The position numbers and the translations under genes are program-made. From Bacteroidota bacterium (GTDB taxonomy: Bacteria > Bacteroidota > Bacteroidia > Bacteroidales > Lentimicrobiaceae): a stretch of 64,000 nucleotides of DNA. The DNA lies in assembly GCA_023417935.1 (NCBI GenBank), contig JAEZDY010000024.1, positions 1 through 64,000 of the forward strand, in the 5' to 3' direction. The notes below the pieces were generated by a model that was given only the letters and a program-made list of their open reading frames with translations, was not told the DNA's origin and did no database searches. Positions 33,034-43,024 of the stretch are shown here, in pieces; within the stretch, counting starts at the first letter, position 1; each line of letters begins with the position of its first letter.

Positions 33034-34362
33034 CTAGTCATTTAATTTTGAATAACCGGCACTACGAATGATGAAATAACCGGCAGTTCCGGCAACGACA
33101 GAAGTCAACAGAATTCCCAGTTTTGCGTGTTCAATAAGTTCTTTATCAGTGAAAGCAAGTTCAGCTATAAACAGCGACATAGTGAATCCAATAGCTGCCA
33201 GAAAACTTGCACCAATGATGTGCTTCCAGTTACATCCCTCTGGCAATTCACTAATTTTTAACCACTTCATTAATGCAACCATCCCAATAATGCCAACAAG
33301 TTTTCCAACCAGTAGACCGAGAGAAACACCCATAGTTATAGAGTTCCCAATGTTAGCAATGCTTTCATTAGTTATAGTTACACCTGCGTTGCTTAACGCA
33401 AATATTGGAATAACAATAAATGCTACGATAGGGTGAATAGAATGTTCAAGTCTTTGCAATGGCGTTGAAGCTTCCAGTGTAAGGTGCTCTATACGATGGA
33501 GTATTACTTGCTGTTCAAGTGTGATAGTAGAGTTTTGATTTGGTTTTGCCTTTTTAAACTTATCAATCAGGTTACACATTTTTTTATAGAATACATTCTC
33601 CGGAATGCTAACTCTGGCCGGAATGGTGAATGCTGCAAGAACAGCGGCAATAGTTGCGTGGACTCCCGACATTAGAAATGCCAGCCATAATCCTCCAATT
33701 CCAATTAGACCATAAAAAACTGTACTTCTCACACCAATACGGTTACCTAAAACCAGCACCCCCATGAAGATAGCGCCAGTTAGAAGGCTTGCTGTATTAA
33801 TATCAGAAGTGTAAAAAAAGGCTATAACCAATACAGCACCAAGATCATCAGCAATAGCTAAAGCAGTTAGAAATATTTTTAATGACACAGGTACCCGGTC
33901 ACCAAGTAGGTATAATATACCAAGGGCAAATGCAATATCAGTAGCCATGGGAATACCCCAACCGTTGCCTGAAATTGACAAGGGATGATTAAATGCCAGA
34001 TAGATAAGTGCCGGAACTACCATTCCACCTATAGCAGCGGCGAGAGGCATTATTGCCTTCCGGGGATTACTTAACTCTCCACCAATAATCTCTCTTTTGA
34101 GTTCAAGGCCCACAACAAAAAAGAACACAGCCATTAAACCATCATTTATCCAATGGTGGATGCTTTTTGATAGAACCATTCCACCTAGTGACATTGACAG
34201 CTTAATTTCCCAGATATTATGAAACCACTCTGAAAGAGGAGAATTAGAAATAATAATTGCAATTAAAGCTGTAGTGAAAAGGACTATTCCACTCATGGAA
34301 CTGTTACTCACGAACCTTTTCATTGGATCAAGGATCCACTGATTGTATATGGGCTTTTGCAT
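33034..34362 (-). CDS. nhaA: Na+/H+ antiporter NhaA
   Basis: 442 residues with about twelve hydrophobic helices. The DGLMAVFFFVVGLELKRE segment and the paired aspartates in ALAIADDLGAVL (ion-binding site) are diagnostic. It exchanges sodium for protons across the inner membrane for pH and sodium control. The length is slightly greater than E. coli NhaA because of a cytoplasmic loop at about 270-300. The gene is upstream of a histidine kinase on the same strand. Confidence 0.95.
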   Translation of the reverse strand: MQKPIYNQWILDPMKRFVSNSSMSGIVLFTTALIAIIISNSPLSEWFHNIWEIKLSMSLGGMVLSKSIHHWINDGLMAVFFFVVGLELKREIIGGELSNPRKAIMPLAAAIGGMVVPALIYLAFNHPLSISGNGWGIPMATDIAFALGILYLLGDRVPVSLKIFLTALAIADDLGAVLVIAFFYTSDINTASLLTGAIFMGVLVLGNRIGVRSTVFYGLIGIGGLWLAFLMSGVHATIAAVLAAFTIPARVSIPENVFYKKMCNLIDKFKKAKPNQNSTITLEQQVILHRIEHLTLEASTPLQRLEHSIHPIVAFIVIPIFALSNAGVTITNESIANIGNSITMGVSLGLLVGKLVGIIGMVALMKWLKISELPEGCNWKHIIGASFLAAIGFTMSLFIAELAFTDKELIEHAKLGILLTSVVAGTAGYFIIRSAGYSKLND

Positions 34363-34455
34363 TTATTCTCGTTGGTTAAAGATTGATAGAGCTTATCCAA
34401 CAAAAATAATGAACTTCAGGGTCAGTTCCAAACAGTAGGTTATATGAAGATGGAA

Positions 34456-35556
34456 TTACTTCTTCACTTCTTCCTGAGCAATCTGAATCTTTATTTTCTC
34501 TTTGTTGCTTAGCCCGCTGAGCACTTCTACATTCAAACCATCACTTAATCCTGTTTTTACAATACGTTTTTCAAAAACATCTGGTGAAGTTTCAATTTCA
34601 ACCCAGGCTGTATCCTCATCGAACTTTAACAGGCTTTCCTGGATGGCAAGAACACTGTCGCGTTTTTCAAGAACTATATCAGCATTCGCGCTATATCCTG
34701 CTCTGATGAACTGATTCTCTTTAAGCAAAACTGCTGCCCTGATCTCAAATTGTATGGCTCCGTTCTCTTCAACTCCTTTTGGTGAAATATGTTCAAGTTT
34801 TGCTGTGAATTTTTCCGTATCAATAGCACCCACAGTCATGATAAGTTCCATTCCCTGATGCAGCTTACCAACTTCCGATTCATCTACCTTTCCCTTAAAT
34901 ATCATCTCACCCATATCAGCAACTGTTGCAATAGTGGTTCCGTCATTAAAGGTGTTACTTTCAATTACTGAATTACCAATTTCAACCGGCACAGTAAGTA
35001 CCATTCCATCGATAGTTGATCTTATAATTGTATTACTGGCTTCTCCTGCTCTTTTGGTTATTCCTTCGCGAATAAGCTGAAGGTTGTTTTCAGCAGCATC
35101 CACACTTTCTTTTGCAGTTTTAAGTGCAAGCTCAAAATTCTGTAATTCAGCTGATGCGATTACTTTATTGTCGAAAAGGGTCTTTTGTCTGTCATAATTT
35201 TTTTGAGCATCATCATAAGCAAGTTTTGCACGATTCAATCTTGATTCAGCCTCGTTCAGGCTAATCATATTAGGTATAATGCGCACTTTGGCTATCATTG
35301 CACCTCTTTTCACAATGTCACCCGGTTCTACAAACAGTTCAGCAATAATACCTGAAACTTGTGGTTTTATCTCAATCTCTTTTCTGGGCACAATTTTCCC
35401 GGTAGCAACCGTTTTCTTAACAATATTGGTTATCTGCGCGTTGGTTGTTTCATACTTTACCGGTTTGGCTGCCGACTTTTTATACAAATAGACAATGGTG
35501 CCACCAAAGACAACGAGAATAAAAACTCCCAATATAACTTTCAATGCGGTTTTCAT
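34456..35556 (-). CDS. HlyD/MacA-type periplasmic adaptor subunit
   Basis: 366 residues. An N-terminal membrane anchor (LKVILGVFILVVFGGTIVYL) precedes a biotinyl-lipoyl-like beta domain (KPQVSGIIAELFVEPGDIVKRG), a coiled-coil hairpin (about 105-165) and a beta-barrel domain. It would connect the inner-membrane permeases to an outer-membrane TolC-type channel, which is not encoded here. It is last gene of the four-gene exporter operon 38917-34456. Confidence 0.9.
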   Translation of the reverse strand: MKTALKVILGVFILVVFGGTIVYLYKKSAAKPVKYETTNAQITNIVKKTVATGKIVPRKEIEIKPQVSGIIAELFVEPGDIVKRGAMIAKVRIIPNMISLNEAESRLNRAKLAYDDAQKNYDRQKTLFDNKVIASAELQNFELALKTAKESVDAAENNLQLIREGITKRAGEASNTIIRSTIDGMVLTVPVEIGNSVIESNTFNDGTTIATVADMGEMIFKGKVDESEVGKLHQGMELIMTVGAIDTEKFTAKLEHISPKGVEENGAIQFEIRAAVLLKENQFIRAGYSANADIVLEKRDSVLAIQESLLKFDEDTAWVEIETSPDVFEKRIVKTGLSDGLNVEVLSGLSNKEKIKIQIAQEEVKK

Positions 35557-35633
35557 GCTTTAACTTTTAAAGGATTTCATATATGCTTTGACTACTTCTT
35601 TTTCTTTATGCCATTATGCCCTGGTTATGAGCG

Positions 35634-36902
35634 TTACTCATACCGCAAAGCATCAATCGGTTTGATACTCACAGCCTTTCTTGCAGGAATCCACCCGGCA
35701 ATAGCTCCGGAAATTACCAATACTGCGAGGGCAATGATTGCCATATTAAAATCAATACCCGGATTTTTAAACATCGTATTCTCAGATGCTTCACCCGATA
35801 GCAGCATCTTGTTTAATAACTCAAGCAGCCCAACACTGATCACCAATCCAACATAACCAGCAAAAGTTGTAAGAAATACTGATTCAGTTATTATCTGTGA
35901 AATTATCTTGAATGGTGAAGCTCCTATAGCACGCTGTATACCGATTTCTTTAGTTCTTTCTTTTACAATAACCAGCATGATATTACTAATACCAATTACT
36001 CCCGCAAGCAGTGTCCCGATTCCAACAATCCATATCAACCCATTAATACCTTGAAACAAGCCGGTCATCTGATTATATTGTTTCTCGAGGTTAAAGGAAC
36101 CTATAGCCTGGGTATCCTCGGGAGAAACCAGATGCCGGCGTCTGAGTAAAGCGCTGGCCTTTTCTTCAACAACTGAAGCTGGCACTCCATCCTTCGATGT
36201 AAAAGCAAACCAACCAATTACATCTCCCCAGTTGTACACACGTTGAAATGTAGTTAGCGGAATGTATATTGTCTGCTCCTTATCTCCACCGAAATTTATA
36301 CCTGAATTCAGAGGTTTGAATGTTCCTATTACCTGAAAGTATATACCTTGCAGCTGAATGTATTGCCCTATTGCATTCTCTCCTGGCTCAAACAAAATTT
36401 CCTGAACTTTCTTCCCTATGACTGCAACTTTTCGTTTTTCCCTTAGATCAGCATTGTTGAGAAAACGTCCGTTTGTAATAGTTACCGGATCAATTTCATT
36501 CCATTCGGGGTAATCACCCATAATTGAAAAAGCACCTGATTTAGCACCTCTGATTACATTATTACCGCTCTGCAACCCTCCACCTTGTGTACGAGGTGAA
36601 ATAATATCAATTTCGGGAATTTCCCTTTTTAGGGCGACAACATCATCCATCTTGAAATTGTAATTTCTACCCCTGGGCAAACCTTTGTATGGAATTGTTG
36701 TATTGCGGGTCCACATAAAAACACTGTTAGTAGCAAAATCACCAAAGTCACTTGTAACTCCGTTTCGGAGGCCGTTACCTGCACCAAGCATAACAATCAG
36801 CATAAAGATACCCCAGAACACACCAAAGGCGGTTAAAAAGGTGCGCATCTTGTTTTTCTTAAGTGCGCTCATTATCTCCTGCCAACGATCAAGATCAAAC
36901 AT
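35634..36902 (-). CDS. MacB-like ABC transporter permease
   Basis: 422 residues. An N-terminal helix is followed by a MacB periplasmic core domain (about 45-260) and three C-terminal helices of the FtsX type. The conserved VKERTKEIGIQRAIGASP loop and the ending PARKAVSIKPIDALRYE are typical. There is no fused ATPase; the ATPase is separate at 38201. It is a diverged paralogue of the next permease upstream (36945-38177), and the two probably form a heterodimer. Confidence 0.88.
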   Translation of the reverse strand: MFDLDRWQEIMSALKKNKMRTFLTAFGVFWGIFMLIVMLGAGNGLRNGVTSDFGDFATNSVFMWTRNTTIPYKGLPRGRNYNFKMDDVVALKREIPEIDIISPRTQGGGLQSGNNVIRGAKSGAFSIMGDYPEWNEIDPVTITNGRFLNNADLREKRKVAVIGKKVQEILFEPGENAIGQYIQLQGIYFQVIGTFKPLNSGINFGGDKEQTIYIPLTTFQRVYNWGDVIGWFAFTSKDGVPASVVEEKASALLRRRHLVSPEDTQAIGSFNLEKQYNQMTGLFQGINGLIWIVGIGTLLAGVIGISNIMLVIVKERTKEIGIQRAIGASPFKIISQIITESVFLTTFAGYVGLVISVGLLELLNKMLLSGEASENTMFKNPGIDFNMAIIALAVLVISGAIAGWIPARKAVSIKPIDALRYE

Positions 36903-36944
36903 CTTTTTTCTCTTATTTAATTTTGATACTGTGCGTGATTAAAC

Positions 36945-38177
36945 TTACTCATCCCTCAAAGCCTCAATTGGTTTAATAGCTGCGGCTTTCCTGGCAGGAA
37001 TAAATCCTGCTACTGCCCCACTCACAACAAGTAAAATAAGTGCGTAAATGGCAACACTCAAATCAACTTCAGGTTGTGTGAAAAAGCTTGACTCTATTTT
37101 TGATCCAATAGTCTCTAACAATAGTACTCCAAGTACTAAGCCCACATATCCTGCAAATGATGTAATGAGTATGGCTTCCTGCAAAACCAAACTTATTATA
37201 CTCCAGGGAGTTGCCCCCATAGCCTTACGAATTCCAATTTCTTTAGTGCGGTCCTTTACAACTATCATCATAATGTTGCTAACACCAACAATTCCGGCTA
37301 TAATAGTTCCGAAGCCAATGATCCAGATAAACAATCGTATACCTGCAAAAAGCTTCTTGAACTTGGTGAACTCTTCAACGCTATTCCACGACCCTATTGC
37401 GCGTGGGTCATTTACATCAAACGTGTGAAGCTTTGCAAGTTTAGCTTTCACTGATTGTTCAACTGCTTTGCTTTCTTCAGCAGTTGCATCACCTACTGTT
37501 ATAGCAATTGTGTTGATCCGGTTATCACCTGAAAATACGCGCTGGGCTGTCGACATTGGAATATATATCATCCTCATGTTGTCATCCCTACCGTCATCAT
37601 CGGTAAATACGCCAACAACTTTAAAGGGAATACCATTTACCTGAATATATTCACCCAATGCGGGACTGCCTTTAAAAAGTGCTTCAAGCACTTGTGTGCT
37701 GATAGTAGTTACTTTCCTGAATTGCGCAATGTCAGTATTATTAATGAACCTTCCCTGGGTAATGCCCAGTTTTTCAATAAACTGATAGTCAGGATAAACA
37801 GTGCGAATGTTAAATGTTCCATATTGTTTTTTATAAGATAAAGTATTACTCCCCCACATATTATATCGTGGAGAGCTCATATCAATTCCTTTAACTGTTC
37901 TTTTTATTTCAAAGTAATCATCATTCTTCATCTGGATATTACGACCCGGCTTCATTCCTTTGTAAGGCAAACTTGTTTGACCACTCCATATCCATATTGT
38001 ATTTGTAGCTGAAGACGCAAACTCTTTCTGCACGCCATTTTCTAATCCGTTTCCTGATCCAAGCAGAATAATTAGCATAAAAATGCCCCAGGCAACGCTA
38101 AACCCCGTCAGGAAGGTCCGAAGCTTGTTCTTCCTGATGGTACTTATTATTTCATTCCATTTATCTAGATCTAACAT
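36945..38177 (-). CDS. MacB-like ABC transporter permease, paralogue
   Basis: 410 residues with the same layout as its downstream neighbour: N-terminal helix, MacB periplasmic core, VKDRTKEIGIRKAMGATP loop and the ending PARKAAAIKPIEALRDE. The start MLDLDKWNEIISTIRKNKLRTFLTGF aligns closely with the neighbour's start. It likely pairs with it and with the LolD-like ATPase, whose gene ends 24 bp upstream. Confidence 0.88.
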   Translation of the reverse strand: MLDLDKWNEIISTIRKNKLRTFLTGFSVAWGIFMLIILLGSGNGLENGVQKEFASSATNTIWIWSGQTSLPYKGMKPGRNIQMKNDDYFEIKRTVKGIDMSSPRYNMWGSNTLSYKKQYGTFNIRTVYPDYQFIEKLGITQGRFINNTDIAQFRKVTTISTQVLEALFKGSPALGEYIQVNGIPFKVVGVFTDDDGRDDNMRMIYIPMSTAQRVFSGDNRINTIAITVGDATAEESKAVEQSVKAKLAKLHTFDVNDPRAIGSWNSVEEFTKFKKLFAGIRLFIWIIGFGTIIAGIVGVSNIMMIVVKDRTKEIGIRKAMGATPWSIISLVLQEAILITSFAGYVGLVLGVLLLETIGSKIESSFFTQPEVDLSVAIYALILLVVSGAVAGFIPARKAAAIKPIEALRDE

Positions 38178-38200
38178 TGATTACAATTTTTATACTATGA

Positions 38201-38917
38201 TCAGATTCCAGGAGTTTTTAAAGTGTTTTCCTGATGTGAATGTCCATTCAATAGCTCTCTCTCAATTAAACCATCTTTGAGATGAATAATACGCTTAGTC
38301 ATGTGAGCGATATCATTTTCGTGAGTTACAATAATGATGGTAATACCCTCAGCATTTATTTCTTTTAAAATCTGCATTACCTCATAACTGGTTGTTGTAT
38401 CAAGAGCACCTGTTGGCTCATCGGCGAGTATTACCTTTGGCTTGGAAATTAAAGCCCGGGCAATTGCCACCCGTTGTTTCTGACCACCTGATAATTCATT
38501 GGGCATGTGTTCTGCCCAATCCTTCAATCCCATACGGTCAAGATACTCCATTGCAATACTGTTGCGCTTCCGGCGACTAATATTTTGATAATACAGCGGC
38601 AATGCCACATTCTCCATAGCATTCTTGAAAGAAATGAGATTAAACGATTGGAAAACGAAACCTATATATTTGTTCCGAAGGCCGGCAGCTTTTGTCTCAG
38701 TTTGATTCCTGATTAATGTATTATCAAGATAATAGTCTCCATTATCGTATTCATCCAAAATACCCAGGATGTTAAGGAGTGTAGATTTGCCTGAACCTGA
38801 CGATCCCATAATAGATACAAATTCGCCTGATTCAATTTTTAGGTCTATTCCCTTTAATACATGCAATGTATTATAACCGGTGGCATACGACTTATTGAGA
38901 TTCCTTAGTTCTATCAT
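38201..38917 (-). CDS. LolD/MacB-like ABC transporter ATPase
   Basis: 238 residues. Walker A GSSGSGKST, Q-loop VFQSFNLI, signature LSGGQKQRVAIARA and Walker B VILADEPTGALD followed by VTHEND are present. It belongs to the MacB/LolD group that drives mechanotransmission exporters of lipoproteins, peptides or macrolides. It is first of a four-gene operon with two permeases and an adaptor. Confidence 0.92.
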   Translation of the reverse strand: MIELRNLNKSYATGYNTLHVLKGIDLKIESGEFVSIMGSSGSGKSTLLNILGILDEYDNGDYYLDNTLIRNQTETKAAGLRNKYIGFVFQSFNLISFKNAMENVALPLYYQNISRRKRNSIAMEYLDRMGLKDWAEHMPNELSGGQKQRVAIARALISKPKVILADEPTGALDTTTSYEVMQILKEINAEGITIIIVTHENDIAHMTKRIIHLKDGLIERELLNGHSHQENTLKTPGI

Positions 38918-39162
38918 GGTTATTGTGAAAAATTAGAACATTACATTTTTTATGCCAAACCCTGTAATCCCTGATAATCAAGGAGATTGTCAGAATTTGA
39001 ACTTGATACTTTCTGTTAAGTGTTCACCTTCGAACAAATGATATGTGCAAAATGGACACTTATAACGGTTAATTATAAAGTTAAATCAACATCCCATTGT
39101 TTTAAAAAACGCTTCACTATACTATTTTGGTATTATCAGATAATCGGGGAATGGAAATATCC

Positions 39163-39170
39163 TATATTTG
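39163..39170 (+). promoter_or_regulatory. -7 promoter box for APC permease
   Basis: TATATTTG matches TAnnTTTG, 22 bp before the TTG start at 39193. Confidence 0.4.
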
Positions 39171-39192
39171 ACTGGTAAAAAAATATTAACGT

Positions 39193-40935
39193 TTGAGGTT
39201 TAAATCTTATTTCCGAAGGAAGTCAATTGATATGATTCTTGCTCATGCAGCTCATGAGCGTGAATCAGGAGGACAAATGCGGAAAGATCTCGGGGTGCGT
39301 GACCTTACTTCTCTTGGCATCGCTGCTATTGTAGGAGCAGGTATCTTTAGTACTATTGGCAATGCTGCCGCAGCAGGAGGGCCTGCTGTTTCGTTATTAT
39401 TTGTCTTTTCTGCCATTGCATGCGGTTTCTCTGCACTTTGTTATGCACAATTTGCCTCATCTATTCCATTAAGTGGCAGCGCTTATACTTATGCATATGC
39501 AAGTTTTGGTGAACTAATAGCATGGATTATCGGCTGGGATCTTATAATGGAATACGCCGTAGGCAATATTGCAGTTGCCATTTCATGGTCTGGATATTTT
39601 GTTGGATTAATGTCTGGACTGGGTATATCAATACCTGATTACCTGGCGATAGATTATCTAAGTGCATCCCGTGGATTTTCACTGGCAAATGAACTAATTG
39701 CACAAGGCAGTATGCTTAGTAATTTGCCGGGTGAAGTTGCTGAAGCTTACAATGCCTGGATCACTGCCCCTAAAATTGGAGGTATCAGGCTTATAGCTGA
39801 TATTCCAGCTTTTGCAATTGTGGTTGCTATTACCTGGTTGGTTTATACCGGAATAAGGGAATCAAAGAATGCCGGAAATATTATGGTTGTGCTTAAGATA
39901 GCCATACTCATTATGGTTATTGCTGTGGGCAGTTTCTATGTGGATCCTGAGCACTGGTCACCTTTCGCACCTAATGGTATTACAGGCGTTTTAAAAGGAG
40001 TTTCGGGGGTTTTCTTTGCATATATAGGTTTTGATGCCATTTCAACCACTGCTGAGGAGTGTAAAAATCCTCAAAGAGATTTGCCCCGGTCAATGATTTA
40101 TTCCCTTGTTATTACTACTATTCTTTACGTTGCAATCAGTCTTGTCTTAACAGGTATGGTGAGCTATCACCTTCTGGGTGTATCTGACCCACTGGCTTTT
40201 GTATTTGATAAGCTTAACCTTGCCTGGCTCTCAGGTATTGTAGCATTAAGTGCTGTTATTGCAATGGCAAGTGTGTTACTTGTTTTCCAGGTAGGTCAAC
40301 CGCGAATCTGGATGAGCATGAGTAGGGATGGCTTGTTGCCACCACGTTTTTCGCGGTTACATCCAAAATATCGCACCCCTGGCTTTTCAACAATAATTAC
40401 AGGCATACTGGTTGCTGTTCCTTCACTCTTTTTGAATCTTACGGAGGTTACAGATCTTACAAGCATAGGTACTCTGTTTGCTTTTGTGCTTGTGTCGGGT
40501 GGAATACTCATTCTTGATGGACGCAAAACACCGGTAGGTAACCTTGGTGGCAGTGGTACAGGGAAGTTTAGAGTGCCATACTTCGACAGCCGCATCTGGC
40601 TACCATTTATCTGGTTAGGTGTATTTATTATCCTGACTCTAATAGATACTGAGCCATTACTTAGTCTGGTTGATTTTAATAAACTGCCATCAGAATCAGT
40701 ATGGGATGTCATAAAGCATAAGATTCCTCATTATTCTTTCCTGATTGTGGCTATTTCAGTCACCATAGCCGGAATTGCTAACCGCCTTTCCCTCATTCCC
40801 GTGCTGGGCCTTATTACAAATTTCTACCTTATGTCGCAGTTGGGTATAACTAACTGGTTGCGCTTCCTTGTATGGTTAATAATAGGCCTTGTAATCTACT
40901 TCGCATACGGTGCAAGGAAAAGCAGAATACAATAA
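39193..40935 (+). CDS. APC family amino-acid permease
   Basis: 580 residues with about twelve to fourteen helices. The start is TTG; the resulting FRRKSID segment matches the usual cytoplasmic N-terminus of the family, so TTG 39193 is preferred over the ATG at 39232. The GIAAIVGAGIFSTIG helix-1 motif and the FAYIGFDAISTTAEECKNPQRDLP segment are diagnostic of cationic amino-acid transporter-like APC members. It imports amino acids by a proton- or exchange-coupled mechanism; substrate is not defined. It fits the peptidase-rich setting. Confidence 0.88.
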   Translation: MRFKSYFRRKSIDMILAHAAHERESGGQMRKDLGVRDLTSLGIAAIVGAGIFSTIGNAAAAGGPAVSLLFVFSAIACGFSALCYAQFASSIPLSGSAYTYAYASFGELIAWIIGWDLIMEYAVGNIAVAISWSGYFVGLMSGLGISIPDYLAIDYLSASRGFSLANELIAQGSMLSNLPGEVAEAYNAWITAPKIGGIRLIADIPAFAIVVAITWLVYTGIRESKNAGNIMVVLKIAILIMVIAVGSFYVDPEHWSPFAPNGITGVLKGVSGVFFAYIGFDAISTTAEECKNPQRDLPRSMIYSLVITTILYVAISLVLTGMVSYHLLGVSDPLAFVFDKLNLAWLSGIVALSAVIAMASVLLVFQVGQPRIWMSMSRDGLLPPRFSRLHPKYRTPGFSTIITGILVAVPSLFLNLTEVTDLTSIGTLFAFVLVSGGILILDGRKTPVGNLGGSGTGKFRVPYFDSRIWLPFIWLGVFIILTLIDTEPLLSLVDFNKLPSESVWDVIKHKIPHYSFLIVAISVTIAGIANRLSLIPVLGLITNFYLMSQLGITNWLRFLVWLIIGLVIYFAYGARKSRIQ

Positions 40936-41102
40936 AATAACTTCAAATTGCTTCTTATTCTTGAGTTCAGATAAGCTTTATTCATTCACATAACCCCTAT
41001 GTTTTTAACATTCATTGTTAAGATCATCTATTCATTGTACACTTTCGTCGCTAATCATTACACGCTGGTCGCCTTTCATTTTCTTAGCAATAAAGGTCAC
41101 GA

Positions 41103-41110
41103 TACTTTTG
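41103..41110 (+). promoter_or_regulatory. -7 promoter box for outer-membrane barrel gene
   Basis: TACTTTTG matches TAnnTTTG, 37 bp before ATG 41148. Confidence 0.35.
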
Positions 41111-41147
41111 CAGCATCAAAAAAACATCAAACCTAAAAGTAAGAACA

Positions 41148-41741
41148 ATGAAAACTAAAGTATCAATTTTACTCGTACTGATTTTATTTATCAGCACTAC
41201 TGCCTTCACTCAAGATCAGGTAAGAGAAAAGAAATTTGGATTTGAAATTAATGGGGGTCTCTCAATTGCTTTGAGTGAGCCAACTAACACACATTTTTTA
41301 CCTGGCTTCGGTTTTGAAGGAATATTCCACTACTCTTTCAATAAGAACTTTGGCGTTTACGCTGGTTGGGGATACAACGATTTTTTTGCCGACCTATCAT
41401 TCCTGGGTAATGACAAAGACTTCGAAGAAACAGGATACATTGTTGGTATACAGTATATGCATCCGATGGAAAGCACTAACATAAAACCTTTTCTGAGAAC
41501 CGGCATTCTTTATAACCATATTGAAATAGAGGACAATAGCGGTACTATCATAAAAGATTCAGGTCACGGTGTAGGATTTCAAATCGCTACAGGTATTGAC
41601 ATTCCCATCAGATCAAACTGGCATCTCATCCCTGGTATCAAATTCAATTCCTTATCAAGAGACATTACGATTGAGAGTGCCAAACAGCCGGTTGATTACC
41701 AGTACATCCAGCTAAGATTTGGGATAATGAAAAAGTTCTGA
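41148..41741 (+). CDS. small outer-membrane beta-barrel protein
   Basis: 197 residues. A signal peptide ends near FTQDQV. The mature part has eight or so amphipathic beta strands (for example FGFEINGGLSIALS, FGVYAGWGYNDFF, YIQLRFGIMKKF) of the OmpA-like/porin-family transmembrane type. No peptidoglycan-binding domain follows. It is monocistronic; role unknown beyond an outer-membrane location. Confidence 0.75.
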   Translation: MKTKVSILLVLILFISTTAFTQDQVREKKFGFEINGGLSIALSEPTNTHFLPGFGFEGIFHYSFNKNFGVYAGWGYNDFFADLSFLGNDKDFEETGYIVGIQYMHPMESTNIKPFLRTGILYNHIEIEDNSGTIIKDSGHGVGFQIATGIDIPIRSNWHLIPGIKFNSLSRDITIESAKQPVDYQYIQLRFGIMKKF

Positions 41742-41839
41742 TCTATTGCATTAGTTTTATCATATCTCAGATGCATTTCCCTGATAAAAACCATTTAACA
41801 AATGGAAGAAAAGGAATAGAAAGAATCTAAATAGGTAAA

Positions 41840-41875
41840 AGAAAGATTCATTTATGCAAACAAATGAATCTTTCT
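41840..41875. promoter_or_regulatory. 14-bp perfect inverted repeat upstream of LytS-like kinase
   Basis: Arms 41840-41853 and 41862-41875 are perfectly complementary around an 8-nt centre ATGCAAAC. The repeat ends 4 bp before a TACTTTTG -7 box (41880-41887) and so would cover the -33 region of the kinase promoter. It lacks a T-run, so operator is more likely than terminator. Confidence 0.5.
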
Positions 41876-41879
41876 ATCT

Positions 41880-41887
41880 TACTTTTG
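41880..41887 (+). promoter_or_regulatory. -7 promoter box for LytS/LytTR operon
   Basis: TACTTTTG matches TAnnTTTG, 51 bp before ATG 41939, directly after the 14-bp palindrome. Confidence 0.4.
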
Positions 41888-41938
41888 TGCATGTAACAAC
41901 ATACCCAATTTTCAATAACTGCCTTTAGTTACACAATA

Positions 41939-43024
41939 ATGATATTAAATAAGGTTGATCGAATAATGCCGCTTCGTAAGCTACTTAAGCTAATTATTTC
42001 TTTGGCTTCTGCCATTCAGGTTATCCTCATTCTTTACAACCATTATACAGGCTTTTTTATACTCAGTGGTTTTTTCCACTTTTTTCAACGGTTTTCTCTC
42101 GGGTTGACGCTCAGTACATTAGCAGGTTTCATGATTACAATTCCCGATCTTTTGATAATTGATTATCTGAACCGGAAGTTTCCATGGAACCGAAGAATAT
42201 TAGTAAGGGCAGGCTTACAATTTGCTTTCGCGATCGTATTTGCCGTTATTGCGGCAGCAACAATAACAGTAATCTCCCATAGTCTTGGCCCATATAAAGA
42301 GGGTTTGGTAAGGATAATATGGCTTAATGCGCTAATCGCATCAGTAGTAAATCTAATTGTAATGGCCATACTCGAAGCTCTACTGTATTTTGATGAGAGC
42401 AATCAGGCAAAAAATAAGGCTGAATTACTTGAACGTGAGCTCTTCCGCATAAGGTTTGAAGTATTGAAAAACCAGATCAATCCCCATTTTATGTTCAATA
42501 GCCTTAATGTACTTTCTGGTCTTGTTGATAAGGATGTGGAGAAGGCCCAGGTTTTTATTGGTGAATTTGCACATATTTACAGGTATGTTCTCGAAACCAT
42601 TGAAAAACAGGTTGTAACGCTTGATGAAGAATTAGGATTTGTTCGCTCTTACATTTACCTTCAACAAATCAGGTATGGTGATGCAATTAAGTTAAGTGTT
42701 AATGTGCCATCTGATATCCTTAAGCTTCTTATGCCTCCACTTTCATTACAATTAGTTCTTGAAAACGCAATTAAGCACAACATCATAAGTAGCACACAAC
42801 AACTTTCTATAGAGATTTTTTATGATGGTACATGGTTGTTGGTACGAAACAACATTCAATCAAAAGTTTCTGCCGGCCGGTCAACCGGTGTGGGACAAAA
42901 GAACCTTACTAAGCGCTATATGATGATAACTAACCAGATGCCAGAATTCAACGTTGTTAATAGTGACTACATTGTAAAACTTCCACTGATAGAACCCGAG
43001 TATGACGAACGTACTGATTATTGA
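41939..43024 (+). CDS. LytS-type sensor histidine kinase
   Basis: 361 residues. Four hydrophobic helices lie in the first 150 residues, followed by a short coiled coil and a His_kinase (LytS/YehU) domain with the phospho-acceptor His183 in NQINPHFMFNSLN. A HATPase region follows with the N-box LENAIKHN. It would sense an unknown membrane cue and phosphorylate the overlapping LytTR regulator. The two genes overlap by 23 nt. Confidence 0.9.
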   Translation: MILNKVDRIMPLRKLLKLIISLASAIQVILILYNHYTGFFILSGFFHFFQRFSLGLTLSTLAGFMITIPDLLIIDYLNRKFPWNRRILVRAGLQFAFAIVFAVIAAATITVISHSLGPYKEGLVRIIWLNALIASVVNLIVMAILEALLYFDESNQAKNKAELLERELFRIRFEVLKNQINPHFMFNSLNVLSGLVDKDVEKAQVFIGEFAHIYRYVLETIEKQVVTLDEELGFVRSYIYLQQIRYGDAIKLSVNVPSDILKLLMPPLSLQLVLENAIKHNIISSTQQLSIEIFYDGTWLLVRNNIQSKVSAGRSTGVGQKNLTKRYMMITNQMPEFNVVNSDYIVKLPLIEPEYDERTDY

